Shown one piece after another: positions 32,547 to 43,398 of a DNA stretch of 64,000 nucleotides. Position numbers and translations under genes: made by a program. Location: the NCBI RefSeq assembly GCF_905147365.1, contig NC_056422.1, positions 5,086,501 through 5,150,500 of the forward strand, in the 5' to 3' direction. Under the pieces are notes generated by a model. The model was not told where the DNA came from. It saw only the letters and a program-made list of their open reading frames with translations, and did not search any database. Source of the DNA: Aricia agestis (lineage: Eukaryota; Arthropoda; Insecta; Lepidoptera; Lycaenidae). The stretch's first letter is position 1. Every line of letters starts with the position of its first letter.

Positions 32547-33747
32547 AGGGTTCCGTACCTCAAAAGGAAAAAACGGAACCCTTATAGGATCACTTTGTTG
32601 TCCGTCTGTCCGTCCGTCCGTCTGTCAAGACCCTTTTTCTCAGGAACGCGTGGAGGTATGAAGCTGAAATTTATATCAATTACTCAGGTCTACTGTCCCT
32701 TGAAGCTGTGAAAAAATCAAACTTCTAAGCCAACGCAATCAAAAGATACAGCCGTTTATGCCGCAAATTTTCGACACTTGCAAGGGAATCAAAACCTACA
32801 GGGTGCTTCCCGTGAACTCAGAATCTTGAAATTTGGTACGAAGCAACGTCTTATAGCATAGATAAAGGAAAAATTACGAAAACCATAAATTTTTAGTTAC
32901 ATCACATAATATATTTTTTTTTAATAATTTTAAACTTACTACCCATTTCCTCATAAACGCGTAGAGGTATTAAATTGAAATTCATACCAAATACTCAGGT
33001 CTATAATACCTTTAAGCTGTAACAAAATCAAACTTCTATGTCAACGCAATCAAAAGAAACAGCAATTTAAGCTGCATATTTTGAAACTCGCAAGTACTCG
33101 CAAGGGAATCAAAACCTAAAGGGTACTTCCAGTCGACCTAGAATCTTGAAATTTGGCATGAAGCAACGTTTTATAGCACACATAAAGGAAAAATTCCGAA
33201 AACCTTAAATTTTTAGTTACATTACAAAATATATATTTTTTAATAAATATAAACTTATTACTTTTTTCCTCATGAACGCGTAGAGCTATCAAGTTGAAAT
33301 TCATATCAAATACTTAGATCTAATTGCCGTTAACCCGTGAAAAAAAAAAATTCTAAGTCAACGCAAAAACGCAAAACGCAAAAGTACAACCATTGATATT
33401 TTTGAACCAGATTTCTAAATAGTGACTAAAAAACTTAGTAAATAAATAACTTTAATAAAAGAACTTTCGCAAGTCTGCTGCAAGGCTAGTATAAGTGTTT
33501 CAGTTATATTATAGATAAATGATATGTGTTAATATAAAATAAAGGATTACTTAAACGATAAAGATATCTTTGTCTTAAATTTATGCTCCTCCATCTTTCC
33601 CCATTGTAATGTTATGAATTTCATTTTGCAATAAAAATACCATAGTTATGACTCGATTGTCGTAATGAACGAACTTTGTAAACCTTGCAGGTTTGTACGG
33701 AACCCTCGGTGCGCGAGTCCGACTCGCACTTGGCCGGTTTTTTTTTT
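32547..33747 (+). mobile_element. 'GGGTTCCGTAC' interspersed repeat, near full length
   Basis: Starts agggttccgtacctcaaaag and ends cgagtccgactcgcacttgg with ccgg and a T run. The middle holds two or three diverged internal repeats (ctcaggaacgcgtggaggta, ctcataaacgcgtagaggta, ctcatgaacgcgtagagcta). This is a widespread lepidopteran repeat that I know by sequence; its class is not established here. A fragment is at 1845-1892. It is absent from the first duplication copy. Confidence 0.75.
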
Positions 33748-34469
33748 ATTTGAGGTCGAATTTCAATTTCAAAATTGGGCGATCTCTATCTATATCTATA
33801 GTATAATACTTATATAAAACTCAACGGTGACTGACTGACTGATTGACATAGTGATCTATCAACGCACAGCCGAAACCACTGGACGGATCGGGCTGAAATT
33901 TGGCATGCAGAAGTCTGATAGATGTTATGAATTAGGCATCCGCTAAGAAAGAAAGGATTTTAATAAATTCATACCCCAAGGGGTTCAAATAGGGGATGAA
34001 AGTTTGTATATAATAATACTTCTCAACGCGAGCGAAGCCGCGGGCAAAAGCTCGTTTATTATATTATAGAGATTAGAGGGTCACAGCCACGCTCTAAAGT
34101 TTAAAGTCTAAATTCTAAACCACTGGACCGCCTGTCTGAGGTATAATGTGCAAGTGACATATTATTACAAACTAGATGGCGCTAAGCGCAGCCTACATCG
34201 CGCTATTGGTTACATCAATCATGTCCATATAGGCAACTTTATGCGTCTACATTTTATCATCTGTTATAATTCCTAAATAGGATTTTTTTCTAATTTTTGG
34301 AGCAGCGCTAGTTCTAAGCGCCTGCGTAATTCTCATGAAGATCTTGATAATCTTCATTTTATTAGCCATGCTTTATAATAGTGATGTGCCAACTCGGAAA
34401 AAACAAAACTCGTTCGGATCGAACTCGAGTTAATTCATAACTGGATGGACAACTGAATGCTTTTTTGAA

Positions 34470-34550
34470 TTTTCACGCCGGTTTTCTGTGAGAATGTGGT
34501 ATTTCTCCGGTCGAGCCGGCCCATTCGTGCCGAAGCATGGCTCTCCCACG
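34470..34550 (-). mobile_element. Metulj-like SINE fragment
   Basis: Reverse complement of the 9000-9080 part of the SINE: acgccggttttctgtgagaa, gtcgagccggcccattcgtg and cgaagcatggctctccca. Confidence 0.75.
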
Positions 34551-34574
34551 TATATTCGGCTATTTATTTTGCTA

Positions 34575-34655
34575 TTGGGCTAATTTTAGTCTTAAAATAT
34601 TCGTAGAAGTCCAGGGAAGGTGACACGAAGTTCACCGGGACAGCTAGTAGTTTAA
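34575..34655 (+). repeat. Fragment of the 'ttcaccgggacagctagta' repeat
   Basis: Shares attcgtagaagtccagggaa and cgaagttcaccgggacagct with 54265-54412. Confidence 0.5.
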
Positions 34656-35374
34656 ATTTAAAGGTACAACCGTACCATACTTTTCTCGAAGCGATTCGCG
34701 GCTATTTCACACACCTTTTATAATATTATGTTCGATATTAACGTCTAAAAGGTTTTGTAGAGGTGCACGCAAATTAATTGTTATAAATTATAAAAAATAA
34801 TAATAGTTAAAGTAGCATAATTTAGTAAGTAAACGACAAAATACGTCGCTAATTAATTATATTTTATTTAGAGGTATAACATGACTAAATTTCACTTTTT
34901 ATTTGCAAAGTATTTGTTACAAGTTTTTCTCCGGAAGTATAATATTTTTTTTGCCGGCATACTTTGACTTCTACGACTGAATTATAGTATGAATTCTTCT
35001 AGGATTAATTAATAATGCAGTGTTTTTTTTACTTCCCAATAGCGTAATCTAGTCTCCAGAAATTCCCAACTTACACTAATCCCCAGAAATTTCATACCTC
35101 AGTTCGACTTCTATGACTAAATTAAGTAAGAGGACGAATTCTTCTAGGATTAAATGAAACACAAATCTAGGATTAAATAAAAACTTTCTCACAAATTAAG
35201 ACGTGAGTGGAAGAACACGATAAGTAACATTTTGTAACATAATATGGACATATTTTACATATTTTTTTTCTTTTATTGATTACTACTTGTAACCTATCTA
35301 CTTCATCGCCTGGCTATTATTATTGGCTACATATAAAATACACAGTTTTATTCCAAATCATTTTCCGACCCTAT

Positions 35375-35574
35375 AGGTGAAGCCAAACGAGCGTAATTTG
35401 TGAGTAGTGAGTCGCAGAATTTCTGCCGCGTAAATATCTTTTCATATAAATCATGACTCATAAAATTACGCTTGTGTGAATCAAACAGGACTTTTGTATG
35501 AAACGGAATGCAGCAGAATTCTGCCGAACTGAAATTCTGCGACTCACAACTCACAAATTACGTTTGGCTTCGCC
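35375..35574. mobile_element. Foldback MITE 'GGYGAAGCCAAACG'
   Basis: Arms ggtgaagccaaacgagcgta with atttgtgagt...gagtcgcagaatt and the complement ending cgtttggcttcgcc. Loop AT-rich, no ORF. Ends 80 bases before exon 4. Confidence 0.8.
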
Positions 35575-35655
35575 CTAAAGTCTCAATTTATGCAAAAATG
35601 CCAATTTTTCAGTGATTGTGTTCTTCCACTCACTTCTTCAAATATTCCACCGCAG

Positions 35656-35786
35656 GAGTTCCGGGAGCAGTACTGCATCAACACCAAACAGCTGGACCTG
35701 CTGGAGCTGGAGAAGTCCAAGAAGGAGCGATTCCTCGGCTGCCTCTCACAGTACCACATCGAGAGCCCCTGCTCCAGAACTAATAG
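35656..35786 (+). CDS. Host gene exon 4
   Basis: 131 bases between ttccaccgcag and gtgagt, entered at phase 0 and left with two bases (ag) of an Arg codon. It encodes EFREQYCINTKQLDLLELEK, then a charged helix-like KSKKERFLGCLSQYHIESP. Codons are GC-rich at third positions, unlike the flanking intron. The helix suggests a short coiled segment. Confidence 0.9.
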
Positions 35787-35929
35787 GTGAGTTCATGTCG
35801 TCAATGTAAAGGTACAACAAGGTTTAGATTGGGTTAGTAATGCGTGTGGCCGCCTGTGGGGGGATTCCTGTGTTAGCCAGATCCAGGACATCCCTTCGTA
35901 TACGGCTGAAGGCAAACCGCCATACCACT

Positions 35930-36065
35930 GAACCGATTTTGATGAAGTTTGGTACGGAGATACTTTGAGTTCTAGAAAAGAACAAAGGATACTTTTTGTC
36001 TCGGAGAAATTTACGGTTCCCGCGCGAAAAAATAATTTTGGCTCAACAGAGTTGCATGCGTCATA
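35930..36065 (-). repeat. Repeat family B fragment
   Basis: Has ggtacggagatactttgagt, aggatactttttgtctcgga and gctcaacagagttgcatgcg, a diverged form of the tail at 30500-30650. Confidence 0.55.
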
Positions 36066-37108
36066 TAGTTTATTAATAATTACTCGTATAACTAGAACGT
36101 CTCTAGATGAGCATTTTTTATTACTAAGGAGGTAAATATACTTAACAAAACCAATAAAAGACCTTGCCTGAGCACACTCATGTGAATATCAGAGTAAGGT
36201 CGTGGAGTTGGCAGAGTGCCTGATGGCCTTCCAATTCCGATCCTCCAGCTGACTCTAACGAGCTAAGCTAAAAAAACATTGCAGATAGCATAACACTTTA
36301 TATTGATTTGCTTACTGGTTATTGGTACTAGTAGAGGAGGGGAGGGTGCTATTTTTGTAGTCACTCGAGCGTCATGGAGACTTAGTAGGTTTTGTACATT
36401 AGATAAAACTGGTTAAGAGCGTTTTTTTATTTTAGTGGTTTGTTCAGAAACTGCAGCCATTTTAAAGTTTTGAAAAAGAAAATATATTCATAAAATTGCT
36501 TATTTAACTCAGTTATAAATATATTTTAGACAGCAAGGACTAAATCATTTAGTTTAGTGCAAAATAAAATATCTACGAAGCTTAGTTAGGAAAATATGAA
36601 GCTTTACTTTTTTATATTTTAAACTGTACCTACAGGCTTACCAAACCTTCGAATCGTCAGTGCTTTAGATGGAAGCTTCTTTGGGGTATACTAAACATCC
36701 AGTATCTTAATCTGACACAGATCCGATGACATTTCAGTGTAAAAAAAATATTTCACCCACAACATGAGAAATCTGATTTCTATACCATTATAACTAGACA
36801 CATGTCGGAAGCCTATACCAGCTTAATCTGACACGCTGGAGCTACTCCCGAAATCCCCTCTTCCCCTCCCCAACTATTACTAAACGAGCTAAGCTAAAAA
36901 TTTACAAAACTACGAGCTAAGTTTTAAAAAACGTGGCTGATAGCTTAATGCCTTTAGTCAGTTAAGTTTCTTATCTGGTTACTGGTTATTATTAGTGAGT
37001 CTACTAATGATATCCATACTATACTAATTAATGATATCTACGAGTTTAAAATTTTAACTTTCTCACTGGAAGGTCTGTCTGTAACACCTTCACGTTTAAG
37101 TGACACGG

Positions 37109-37176
37109 AGATTCCGGAGTGGTGTGGGCGCTCCCCCACGGAATCTCCGTGGGGGAGCGCCCACGGAGATTCCGTA
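37109..37176. repeat. GC-rich palindrome
   Basis: gtgggcgctccccca and tgggggagcgcccac pair perfectly around cggaatctccg, and ggagattccg occurs on both outer sides. This is unusual in an AT-rich intron. Confidence 0.8.
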
Positions 37177-37304
37177 TTTTCCGTTATTAGAGTCTTATTA
37201 ACTCATAATTTGAAAGCTACAAAATTATAATAAAAATACAGCAATAAACTTCAATCAAAATTCCTTTCTCCGTTATTAGTTTCCCATTTTTGTTTATTAC
37301 TAGA

Positions 37305-38225
37305 GATTGCCCAATGGTCGAAATTCGACCTTAGTTTCAACGACATTAGGACTACTACCTATATTTTGTAAAAAATATTGACTTTATCTTTTTTTTTCAA
37401 CTCTTGTCTCTGGGACCACGGAATATATAACACAACAGGAAAGGGCATATGGGCGTGGCCCGCGTGCCATAGTTATGTCTAGCTGGACATAACTTAACTA
37501 GTATGCAAAAGGAAATTCGTGAGTACAGATTTAAATCTCACTTTCGTTGACGTAAGGTGTAAAATTGCGTACAACTTCAAGTCTTATCATATTTAGCTGT
37601 TAAGCGCCATCTAGCGTTGAATAACTGAACTCGGTAGTCAGAGCTGGTATTGCTAAATTTAAATTCTTCTTTATTTCAAAAGGGTTAGGGTTGTTTTTAC
37701 GACATTGTATTTAAAAAAGAAATCTCTTTGTGATTGGTTATTTCTTTTGTGTGCGTAAAATGTTACTGTGTGAGTTTGGCGACAGCAGTTTCAATGAAAC
37801 TTACTTGCTATGCCCCTTCCTTTAGTGTTATATATTCCGTGTCTGGGACTTATCTGAACTCAGACTGGCCGTGTAAGCATTGTCTAATAGTATCTTAGAT
37901 TCAATAAAAAAAACTATAATCCATTTTCAATTTGTCAACTTGTTGTCAACAGACTTCAACCATAATTAATAAAAGAGTATAGTATAATTCGTATGTATAG
38001 GCTTGTCACTCAAAAATCTGTCATTTCTCATGTGTGTGTGTTTTAGTGTGTGTAATGTTTTATTTGTTAAAAAAATGTGTGACAAAAGCATAATTTCAAA
38101 ATAATTTTAGTTCGATGCACTCGTTCACCATATAAACTATAACTGTGCAAAATTTCATGCACCTACGTTACGTATTTTTCGTAAGAAGGGTTACAAAGTT
38201 TTTCGTTCGCGTATTCATATTATGA
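37305..38225 (-). repeat. Repeat family A, reversed copy with an insertion
   Basis: Starts tagagattgcccaatggtcg and ends tttttcgttcgcgtattcat, the complement of the other copies. 37425-37840 is extra sequence not shared with them; it is flanked by ggaatatataacac and gttatatattccgtg, an inverted pair, so it may be a separate MITE. Confidence 0.65.
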
Positions 38226-39136
38226 TACTTACTCATGATATCAGCTTGCAAAGTAACACCAATTTATTTAAATTCAAGCATTCGTTCAGCATTTCTCTAG
38301 TATTTACAAATTACGTTTATTTGAAACACACGCCAATAGATCCTCAATTTCATTAACTACATATTTGCCGTTTACATTTTTTAGGTCAATTTCAACTAAG
38401 ATAAGTAAAGAAAATAGGATTTTGGTGCGATCTCGGCAACGCAACAAATGTATAATGGTCAAGGTCGTTTGCTTAAGGGATGGCCTTAAGTTTGCGCTGA
38501 TTTTGATAGCATTCAGCAAGCATAATATTATCCTTTTTAGTTCCAGGAAAATAATTATTTGCGTTTCCTGAGAGGTAAACAATTTACAGCGAAAATAATC
38601 GAGTCCAGCGTTTTCAACCTGTTTTTATCTCTGGCGAACCCTCACCGAGGCTTGCGACCCAGAGATCCCATAGATTGAAAAAGACTGATCTCATCATCAT
38701 CAGATCAGCCTATAGTCGTCCACTGCTGGACATAGGCCTCTCTAAATGAACGCCAAGATGACCGATCTCCTGCTACTCGCATCCAACATGGGCCTGCAAC
38801 TAAGCGGAGATAAGCGTTCGTCCGTTGTACGTCGCCAGGATCGCCGATCGTTGTAGGTCGCCAGGATCGCCGATCGTTGTAGGTCGCCATAGATTGAAGA
38901 ATACTGATCTAGTCAACAATATATAATAATGAATACAGCCCTAGCCATTTAATCATAATATTTTACACCAGGTTTCGGCGTCAGGTTGTAACGAAATCTC
39001 GAAATATTAAATCACGCTCATTAGTTATTTAGAACCTATCCTAAATCGTCGATGCCAGTAGATTTATTAGCTGTTCATGATAATAAATGATCTATTATAA
39101 TATTATAGGTATTACAACTTATATAATAGAGACGTT

Positions 39137-39181
39137 GGTCCGCCATTTTGTAACCCCTGGTGGGTTACAAAATGGCGGACC
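39137..39181. repeat. Perfect 20-bp hairpin with 5-base loop
   Basis: ggtccgccattttgtaaccc, loop ctggt, then the exact complement. Confidence 0.9.
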
Positions 39182-39219
39182 GCGGTCTGCATCCGGACCG
39201 CCGCGCCGACCCATTGTGT

Positions 39220-39375
39220 GCGGACCAAGCATATTCGAAGATAAACTTCGTTAAAAACAAATTTCGGTCTCAAATTACTGAAGAACATCTCCAGGATTTA
39301 ATGTCAATAGCTTGCACCAATTTCACTCCAAACAAGGAACAAAAATTGTCACTTTTCAATTCATTGATATGTTAA
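39220..39375 (+). pseudogene. Remnant of a hAT-type transposase C-terminus
   Basis: The frame through here encodes INFVKNKFRSQITEEHLQDL followed by MSIACTNFTPNKEQKLSLF and a stop. A 'KFRSQ(I/L)T(D/E)EHL.DL' string is characteristic of ZBED-type hAT-derived transposases. Only about 50 residues remain. Confidence 0.5.
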
Positions 39376-39794
39376 TATTAAGAGCCCATATGACCCTAAC
39401 TTGACTACATACTTTAACCTAGATCGCAAAATCTGTAAGGTCTAGAAAACTGATTTTTTGACACAAGTAACTTCAGTTCATAAAGATTAAATGCTCAAGA
39501 CGAAAACACGATTACTCAAAAAATGCTCGATAGTTTCTTTTTTACAAAAAACCTTGTTTTAGACACATTTTTGCTTGGATCTTCGAAGTTTGCTGTCTTT
39601 TCTTTAATATTTTTTAATCACTTTTCAAAGCTCAAAACACTTTTTTCATAATCATTATAGTTCGTCTTTTATTCAAGTAAAACTAACTCGGCGATGATCC
39701 CGCGCCTTCCTTTTTCACCTGGCATATGAAAGACGGGCGTGAGTGTGAAGAGAGAAGGACGATGTTTGATATTTAGAGTCAGGTGAGCTCTTAA
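39374..39794. mobile_element. MITE related to 50299-50734, reversed
   Basis: Ends ttaagagc...gctcttaa. It shares, in reverse, aactcggcgatgatcc and tgaaagacgggcgtgagtgt with the copy at 50299-50734. Confidence 0.6.
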
Positions 39795-40196
39795 ATAAAT
39801 ACCTTTGTAATTTCCGTAATTACCTTTGTTTATTAAATATTTTTAACCGACTTCAAAAAAGGAGCTTATTTATAAAATACGTGGACCGCGAAGGTCATTT
39901 CATTTCTTAAACAAATTGGTGACCCCTGCAGCTCTATACCATATAATCGTCCTATACCATATCGACAAATACACTACACACTACATTAACCTTTAACATC
40001 ACGGGCGGGGTCTTTAAGGGTCTTTAAGACCCCACGCGCTGTTTTTTGACGGTATTTTTTTTAAATTGGCAAGCTACGATCGCAAATTTTCAGCTAATCT
40101 CAATGCAACGCGAGCTCTTTCAACGAGGTCTTCGTAATCTATGATAATATTTGTGTGATAAGATGTGTTCCAAATTTGAATACCATTTGCCAGTAA

Positions 40197-40421
40197 ATAG
40201 CTATGTCCACATTATGCGCTTTCGTCTTCAATTTTCGTCATTACTCATTTTCTTTAATTCAACTTGAATGCGTCAACGAACGCAACGCCAACATTGTCAT
40301 TTTTGATGTTTTGGATACGGTCAGAGGGCATGCGTCTCGGGCATGCCTCACGTTCGCTGTTGACTGCGCTATAACGCATGCCCTTGACGAACAGAAAAAG
40401 GCACAGTGTGGACAAAGCTAA
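40197..40421 (+). mobile_element. MITE family 'TAGCTATGTCCACA', independent copy
   Basis: Begins tagctatgtccacattatgc and ends ggcacagtgtggacaaagct. It shows the uninterrupted order of the copy that is split by a hAT element at 9806-10259. Confidence 0.7.
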
Positions 40422-40699
40422 TGTTGTATAATGTGCCAGCCCTACACTGAAGACAACATACAAAGCCTCATTTAAGGTATAAGAATCGGGCCCCTGTGGA
40501 CTATGACTATTGTTTTGGAAATAAAATTATAGAACTGTATTATGTAATTTCTTTCTAGTGTTAACTTCACCTTTGTTATTTGCTACCAACAACAACAACA
40601 ACAACAACCAAATTAAGCAACGAATATTATTCTGTTTCTGTCAAGTTAAGTAATTATATTGTCGTCACTTGTCAGTGTTACAATATCAATGACTAGATG

Positions 40700-41045
40700 T
40701 TCCGCGCGGCTTCGCCCGCGTAATTTAGGAATGTAACGGAAACCGTACATTTTTCCGCAAAAAAGAAACCTATGTCCTTTCACGTGGTCTATTCTTCATG
40801 TATGCCAAATAAAATAACATTAAAATTGCTCCAGAAAATAAGCAATTTTAAATAATTTCCTCCGTTTTTTCCACATTTTCCTCTATTTCTTCGCTCCTAT
40901 TAGTCTTAGCGTAATAAAATATTATATATATCCTTGCTCGATAAATGGGCTATCTAACACTGAAAGAATTTTTCAAATCGGACCAGTAGTTCCTGAGATT
41001 AGCGCGTTCAAACAAACTAACAAACTCTTCCGCTTTATAATATTA
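40700..41045 (+). repeat. Retroelement tail 'cgcggcttcgcccgcgtaa'
   Basis: Has ccgcgcggcttcgcccgcgt, gtaacggaaaccgtacattt and gtccctgagattagcgcgtt-like strings. A reversed copy is at 45505-45690. Confidence 0.55.
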
Positions 41046-41874
41046 GTACCTACAGATACGTCAGATCTTCCTAATTAGTATCTTGATATTCAAGCTTCAA
41101 GTGTTTCTATACAAGGGTTCTAAGAGATTAGCGTGCTCGTGAGCCTAAGGATAATTGTACGTGAGATGTTCTCAAAATTACGTCATGACAAAGTGAGCAC
41201 ACTCAGCCTAAATCCTCAATTTAAAAGTGTCGCATCTGAGGCTAAGGCTTAGTCTAAGCTTAGATCAAATTTATGTTTGAGATAAACGTTGATCTTGACA
41301 CAAATTGGATTTAAAGTACATCGTATCACAATAAATAATGTTTGCCCTTGTTTGTTTGAGAAATAATGTTTTTTCAAGGACACGTCCGATAAAAGTGTCT
41401 TCAATGATCAATCTGTAAGGTCTTATATTATGCCTTCGATTTTAAATCGATTCTTAGACTTTTAGGTACTACTAGTAGAGCTTTAATTGAAAGATCGAGA
41501 TATATAGTAGATCGAGGATAACTGGGATCTTATAGGGGTCAGTTGCGATTCGCGAGTGGAGCAAGCCTCTATAACCCTATAATTGACTCTGTGATAAATA
41601 CCTATAGTTCTGTGCTAAGACTGGTCGTTAGGGTAAGATAATATTATTGATTTACCTCATCGGTATACGAAGCTACAAAATACCAAAAATCCAAAAGTGC
41701 TACGAATCTCGTAATGTCTGAGACTTAAACAAAATATCTTTCATTCCGTTCAGCGTGAATACTAAATTAAGGTTTTATAATATAAAATAATATATATAAA
41801 TAAGTTACAGATTAACAAAAAAAACCAATCATTTTGTCCCTAAATTCTATCAGTACCTCACTAGACTAATAGAA

Positions 41875-42058
41875 CCACTGTTCTACTCACAGAATATGCC
41901 TATATTCATAGAAGAAGTGTAGTTGGGTCACCTAATACATTTTTATAGACCCCCGTTAATGACTTGTGGACCCCCATTTTTTCCCACGCAATCGTAGACC
42001 CCTGTCGGGCTCTCGTGGACCCCCGAGGGTCCACCTGGATCACTTTGGGAATCAATGT
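41875..42058. mobile_element. hAT-like element remnant next to the minisatellite
   Basis: Begins agaaccactgttctactcac and ends ccacctggatcactttggga atcaatg; such 'aaccactg ... tttgggaa' ends with repeated gaccccc strings are usual in hAT elements. It stops 6 bases before the first repeat unit. Confidence 0.4.
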
Positions 42059-42063
42059 TTTAG

Positions 42064-42596
42064 AGCATCATTTCTATCCGATATAAATGTGTCCTGTTGT
42101 TTCAGAGCATCATTTCTATCCGATATAAATGTGTCCTGTTGCTTCAGAGCATCATTTCTATCCGATATAAATGTGTCCTGTTGTTTCAGAGCATCATTTC
42201 TATCCGATATAAATGTGTACTATTGTTTCAGAGCATCATTTCTATCCGATATAAATGTGTACTATTGTTTCAGAGCATCATTTCTATCCGATATAAATGT
42301 GTACTATTGTTTCAGAGCATCATTTCTATCCGATATATATGTGTCCTGTTTCAGAGCATCATTTCTATCCGATATAAATGTGTCCTGTTTCAGAGCATCA
42401 TTTCTATCCGATATAAATGTGTACTATTGTTTCAGAGCATCATTCTATCCGATATAAATGTGTACTATTGTTTCAGAGCATCATTTTTATCCGATATATA
42501 TGTGTCCTGTTTCAGAGCATCATTTCTATCCGATATAAAAGTGTCCTGTTTCAGAGCATCATTTCTATACGATATAAATGTGTCCTGTTGTTTCAG
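42064..42596 (+). repeat. Minisatellite of 13 units, each a 3' splice site plus the first 17 bases of exon 5
   Basis: Units start at 42064, 42106, 42148, 42190, 42232, 42274, 42316, 42355, 42394, 42436, 42477, 42516 and 42555; the fourteenth start, 42597, is exon 5 itself. Unit lengths are 42 or 39 bases, except 41 for the unit at 42436. Each has agcatcatttctatccg, then a linker with gatataaatgtgt, then a pyrimidine-rich tract and cag. The last three units keep the frame of exon 5 and contain no stop; the 41-base unit breaks frame with those upstream. No protein gene is implied by the open frames across the array. Confidence 0.95.
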
Positions 42597-42686
42597 AGCA
42601 TCATTTCTATCCGTGTGTGTCCGTCGTCGAGTGCCCTCGGATGAGAATCTCAACACCGATTATGCGCCCATACAGCGTTATCCAAG
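42597..42686 (+). CDS. Host gene exon 5
   Basis: 90 bases: one base completing Arg, 29 codons, and two bases (ag) left over, ending at donor gtatgg. It encodes RASFLSVCVRRRVPSDENLN then TDYAPIQRYP. Starting at 42597 is the choice that matches exon 4 phase; the later AG in tcgtcgag at 42630 would shift the frame. The first six residues therefore come from repeat-unit sequence, and acceptors at 42477, 42516 or 42555 would lengthen the exon in frame. Confidence 0.82.
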
Positions 42687-43233
42687 GTATGGAAATGTTT
42701 TTGCGACTATTTCATTGAGATTTCACTCTAAATTGCTGCAGGTTTGTAAAGTTGTAGTATGAGTAAATGTAAATTGCTTTGTAATATTTCCAAGAGTATC
42801 GGGAAAGTTAGTTTTAGTGAGTAAAGTTTTCAACTTCTATATTTAAAAAGTGCTTGAATAAGAATACGTAGTTACTGAATAAGAGAAAACGTACTGAAAA
42901 CTGAGAATAATAAAAACTAGAAAACAATAAGTATCCAATAATCCATCTATGAGTCTTAAGTTCTTCTTTTGAAATACAATACATTATAATAATTATTTTT
43001 GAAACTTTTATTTTCAACTCTTCATTTCTTTCTCCACGGAACTCTCTTTCATCTTTAGGCAGTTGTTAAATATTAGCATACGAGTACCTAAACTACTATA
43101 ATGTGTAGGCGACAGAAATGAAGTCGATTAAAAAGATAATATGGCCAAAAGGTCCATAGACGACTCATACTATTGAAATAATAAACTACCATGGTCCAAT
43201 TCCTACCATGGTCTTATCAAAACCCGTCGTCAG
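42687..43233 (+). other. Intron 5 (547 bases)
   Basis: AT-rich, no repeats recognised and no gene. Confidence 0.6.
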
Positions 43234-43398
43234 GTTCGGGCAGCCTGCCCCGGTGCCTGCCGAGGTGTGTGCGCATGACGCAGACCTGGAATGCTCCTAC
43301 TTCCGCCGGCGGCCACGCAGCGTGTGCGCCCAGCCTGACCCCAAACGCTACACCTGGATGCCAGAGGATGAAGACTTCACCCGGATGGAGTGGCCACA
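43234..43398 (+). CDS. Host gene exon 6
   Basis: 165 bases between cgtcgtcag and gtgagt, one base in and two bases (ca) out. It encodes FGQPAPVPAEVCAHDADLEC, then SYFRRRPRSVCAQPDPKRY and TWMPEDEDFTRMEWP. GC-rich codons and an aromatic/acidic end suggest a conserved folded patch, but I recognise no named domain. Confidence 0.9.

Larger units (their letters stand above)
31925..33785 (+). repeat. Repeat family A, copy split by a 1.2-kb insertion
   Basis: Equivalent to 28875-29545. The family A sequence stops at 32546 and resumes at about 33748 with atttgaggtcgaatttcaat, ending ttgggcgatctctatc. Confidence 0.7.
30651..34465 (+). repeat. Second copy of the large direct duplication
   Basis: Starts ctagtacataataattattt like 27818 and ends actggatggacaac. 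It differs from the first copy by a 199-base hAT-like insertion (30970-31168) with target duplication, a 1.2-kb insertion (32547-33747), and scattered substitutions and small indels. Confidence 0.9.
25142..35655 (+). other. Intron 3 (10.5 kb)
   Basis: Contains the pseudo-exon, a foldback element (27252-27616), a direct duplication (27818-30205 and 30651-34465), repeat B fragments and a MITE (35375-35574). 26255-26345 is a 'aaatcgatctagctaggaa' repeat shared with 24670-24745, 28490 and 31545. Segments 25260-26250, 26350-27250, 27620-27815 and 34660-35370 show no gene; 25550-25580 and 26430-26760 carry only scattered repeat-like strings. Confidence 0.55.
35787..42596 (+). other. Intron 4 (6.8 kb)
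   Basis: Holds repeat B (35930-36065), a GC-rich palindrome (37109-37176), family A reversed (37305-38225), a hairpin and hAT remnant (39137-39375), MITEs (39374-39794 and 40197-40421), an (AAC)n tract at about 40587-40608, a retroelement tail (40700-41045), a hAT-like end (41875-42058) and the acceptor minisatellite. Segments 36070-37100, 38230-39130 (including short tandem gtaggtcgccaggatcgccg units at 38830-38890) and 41050-41870 are otherwise empty. Confidence 0.55.

Noticed and set aside
42064..42596. CRISPR-like array
   Set aside because: The units are contiguous, without unique spacers, and lie in a eukaryotic intron.
41966..42762. Two long overlapping plus-strand ORFs with 13-14-residue repeats
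   Set aside because: They arise because the minisatellite unit is usually a multiple of three and lacks stops; there is no start context or upstream coding signal. Only the part from 42597 is supported as an exon.
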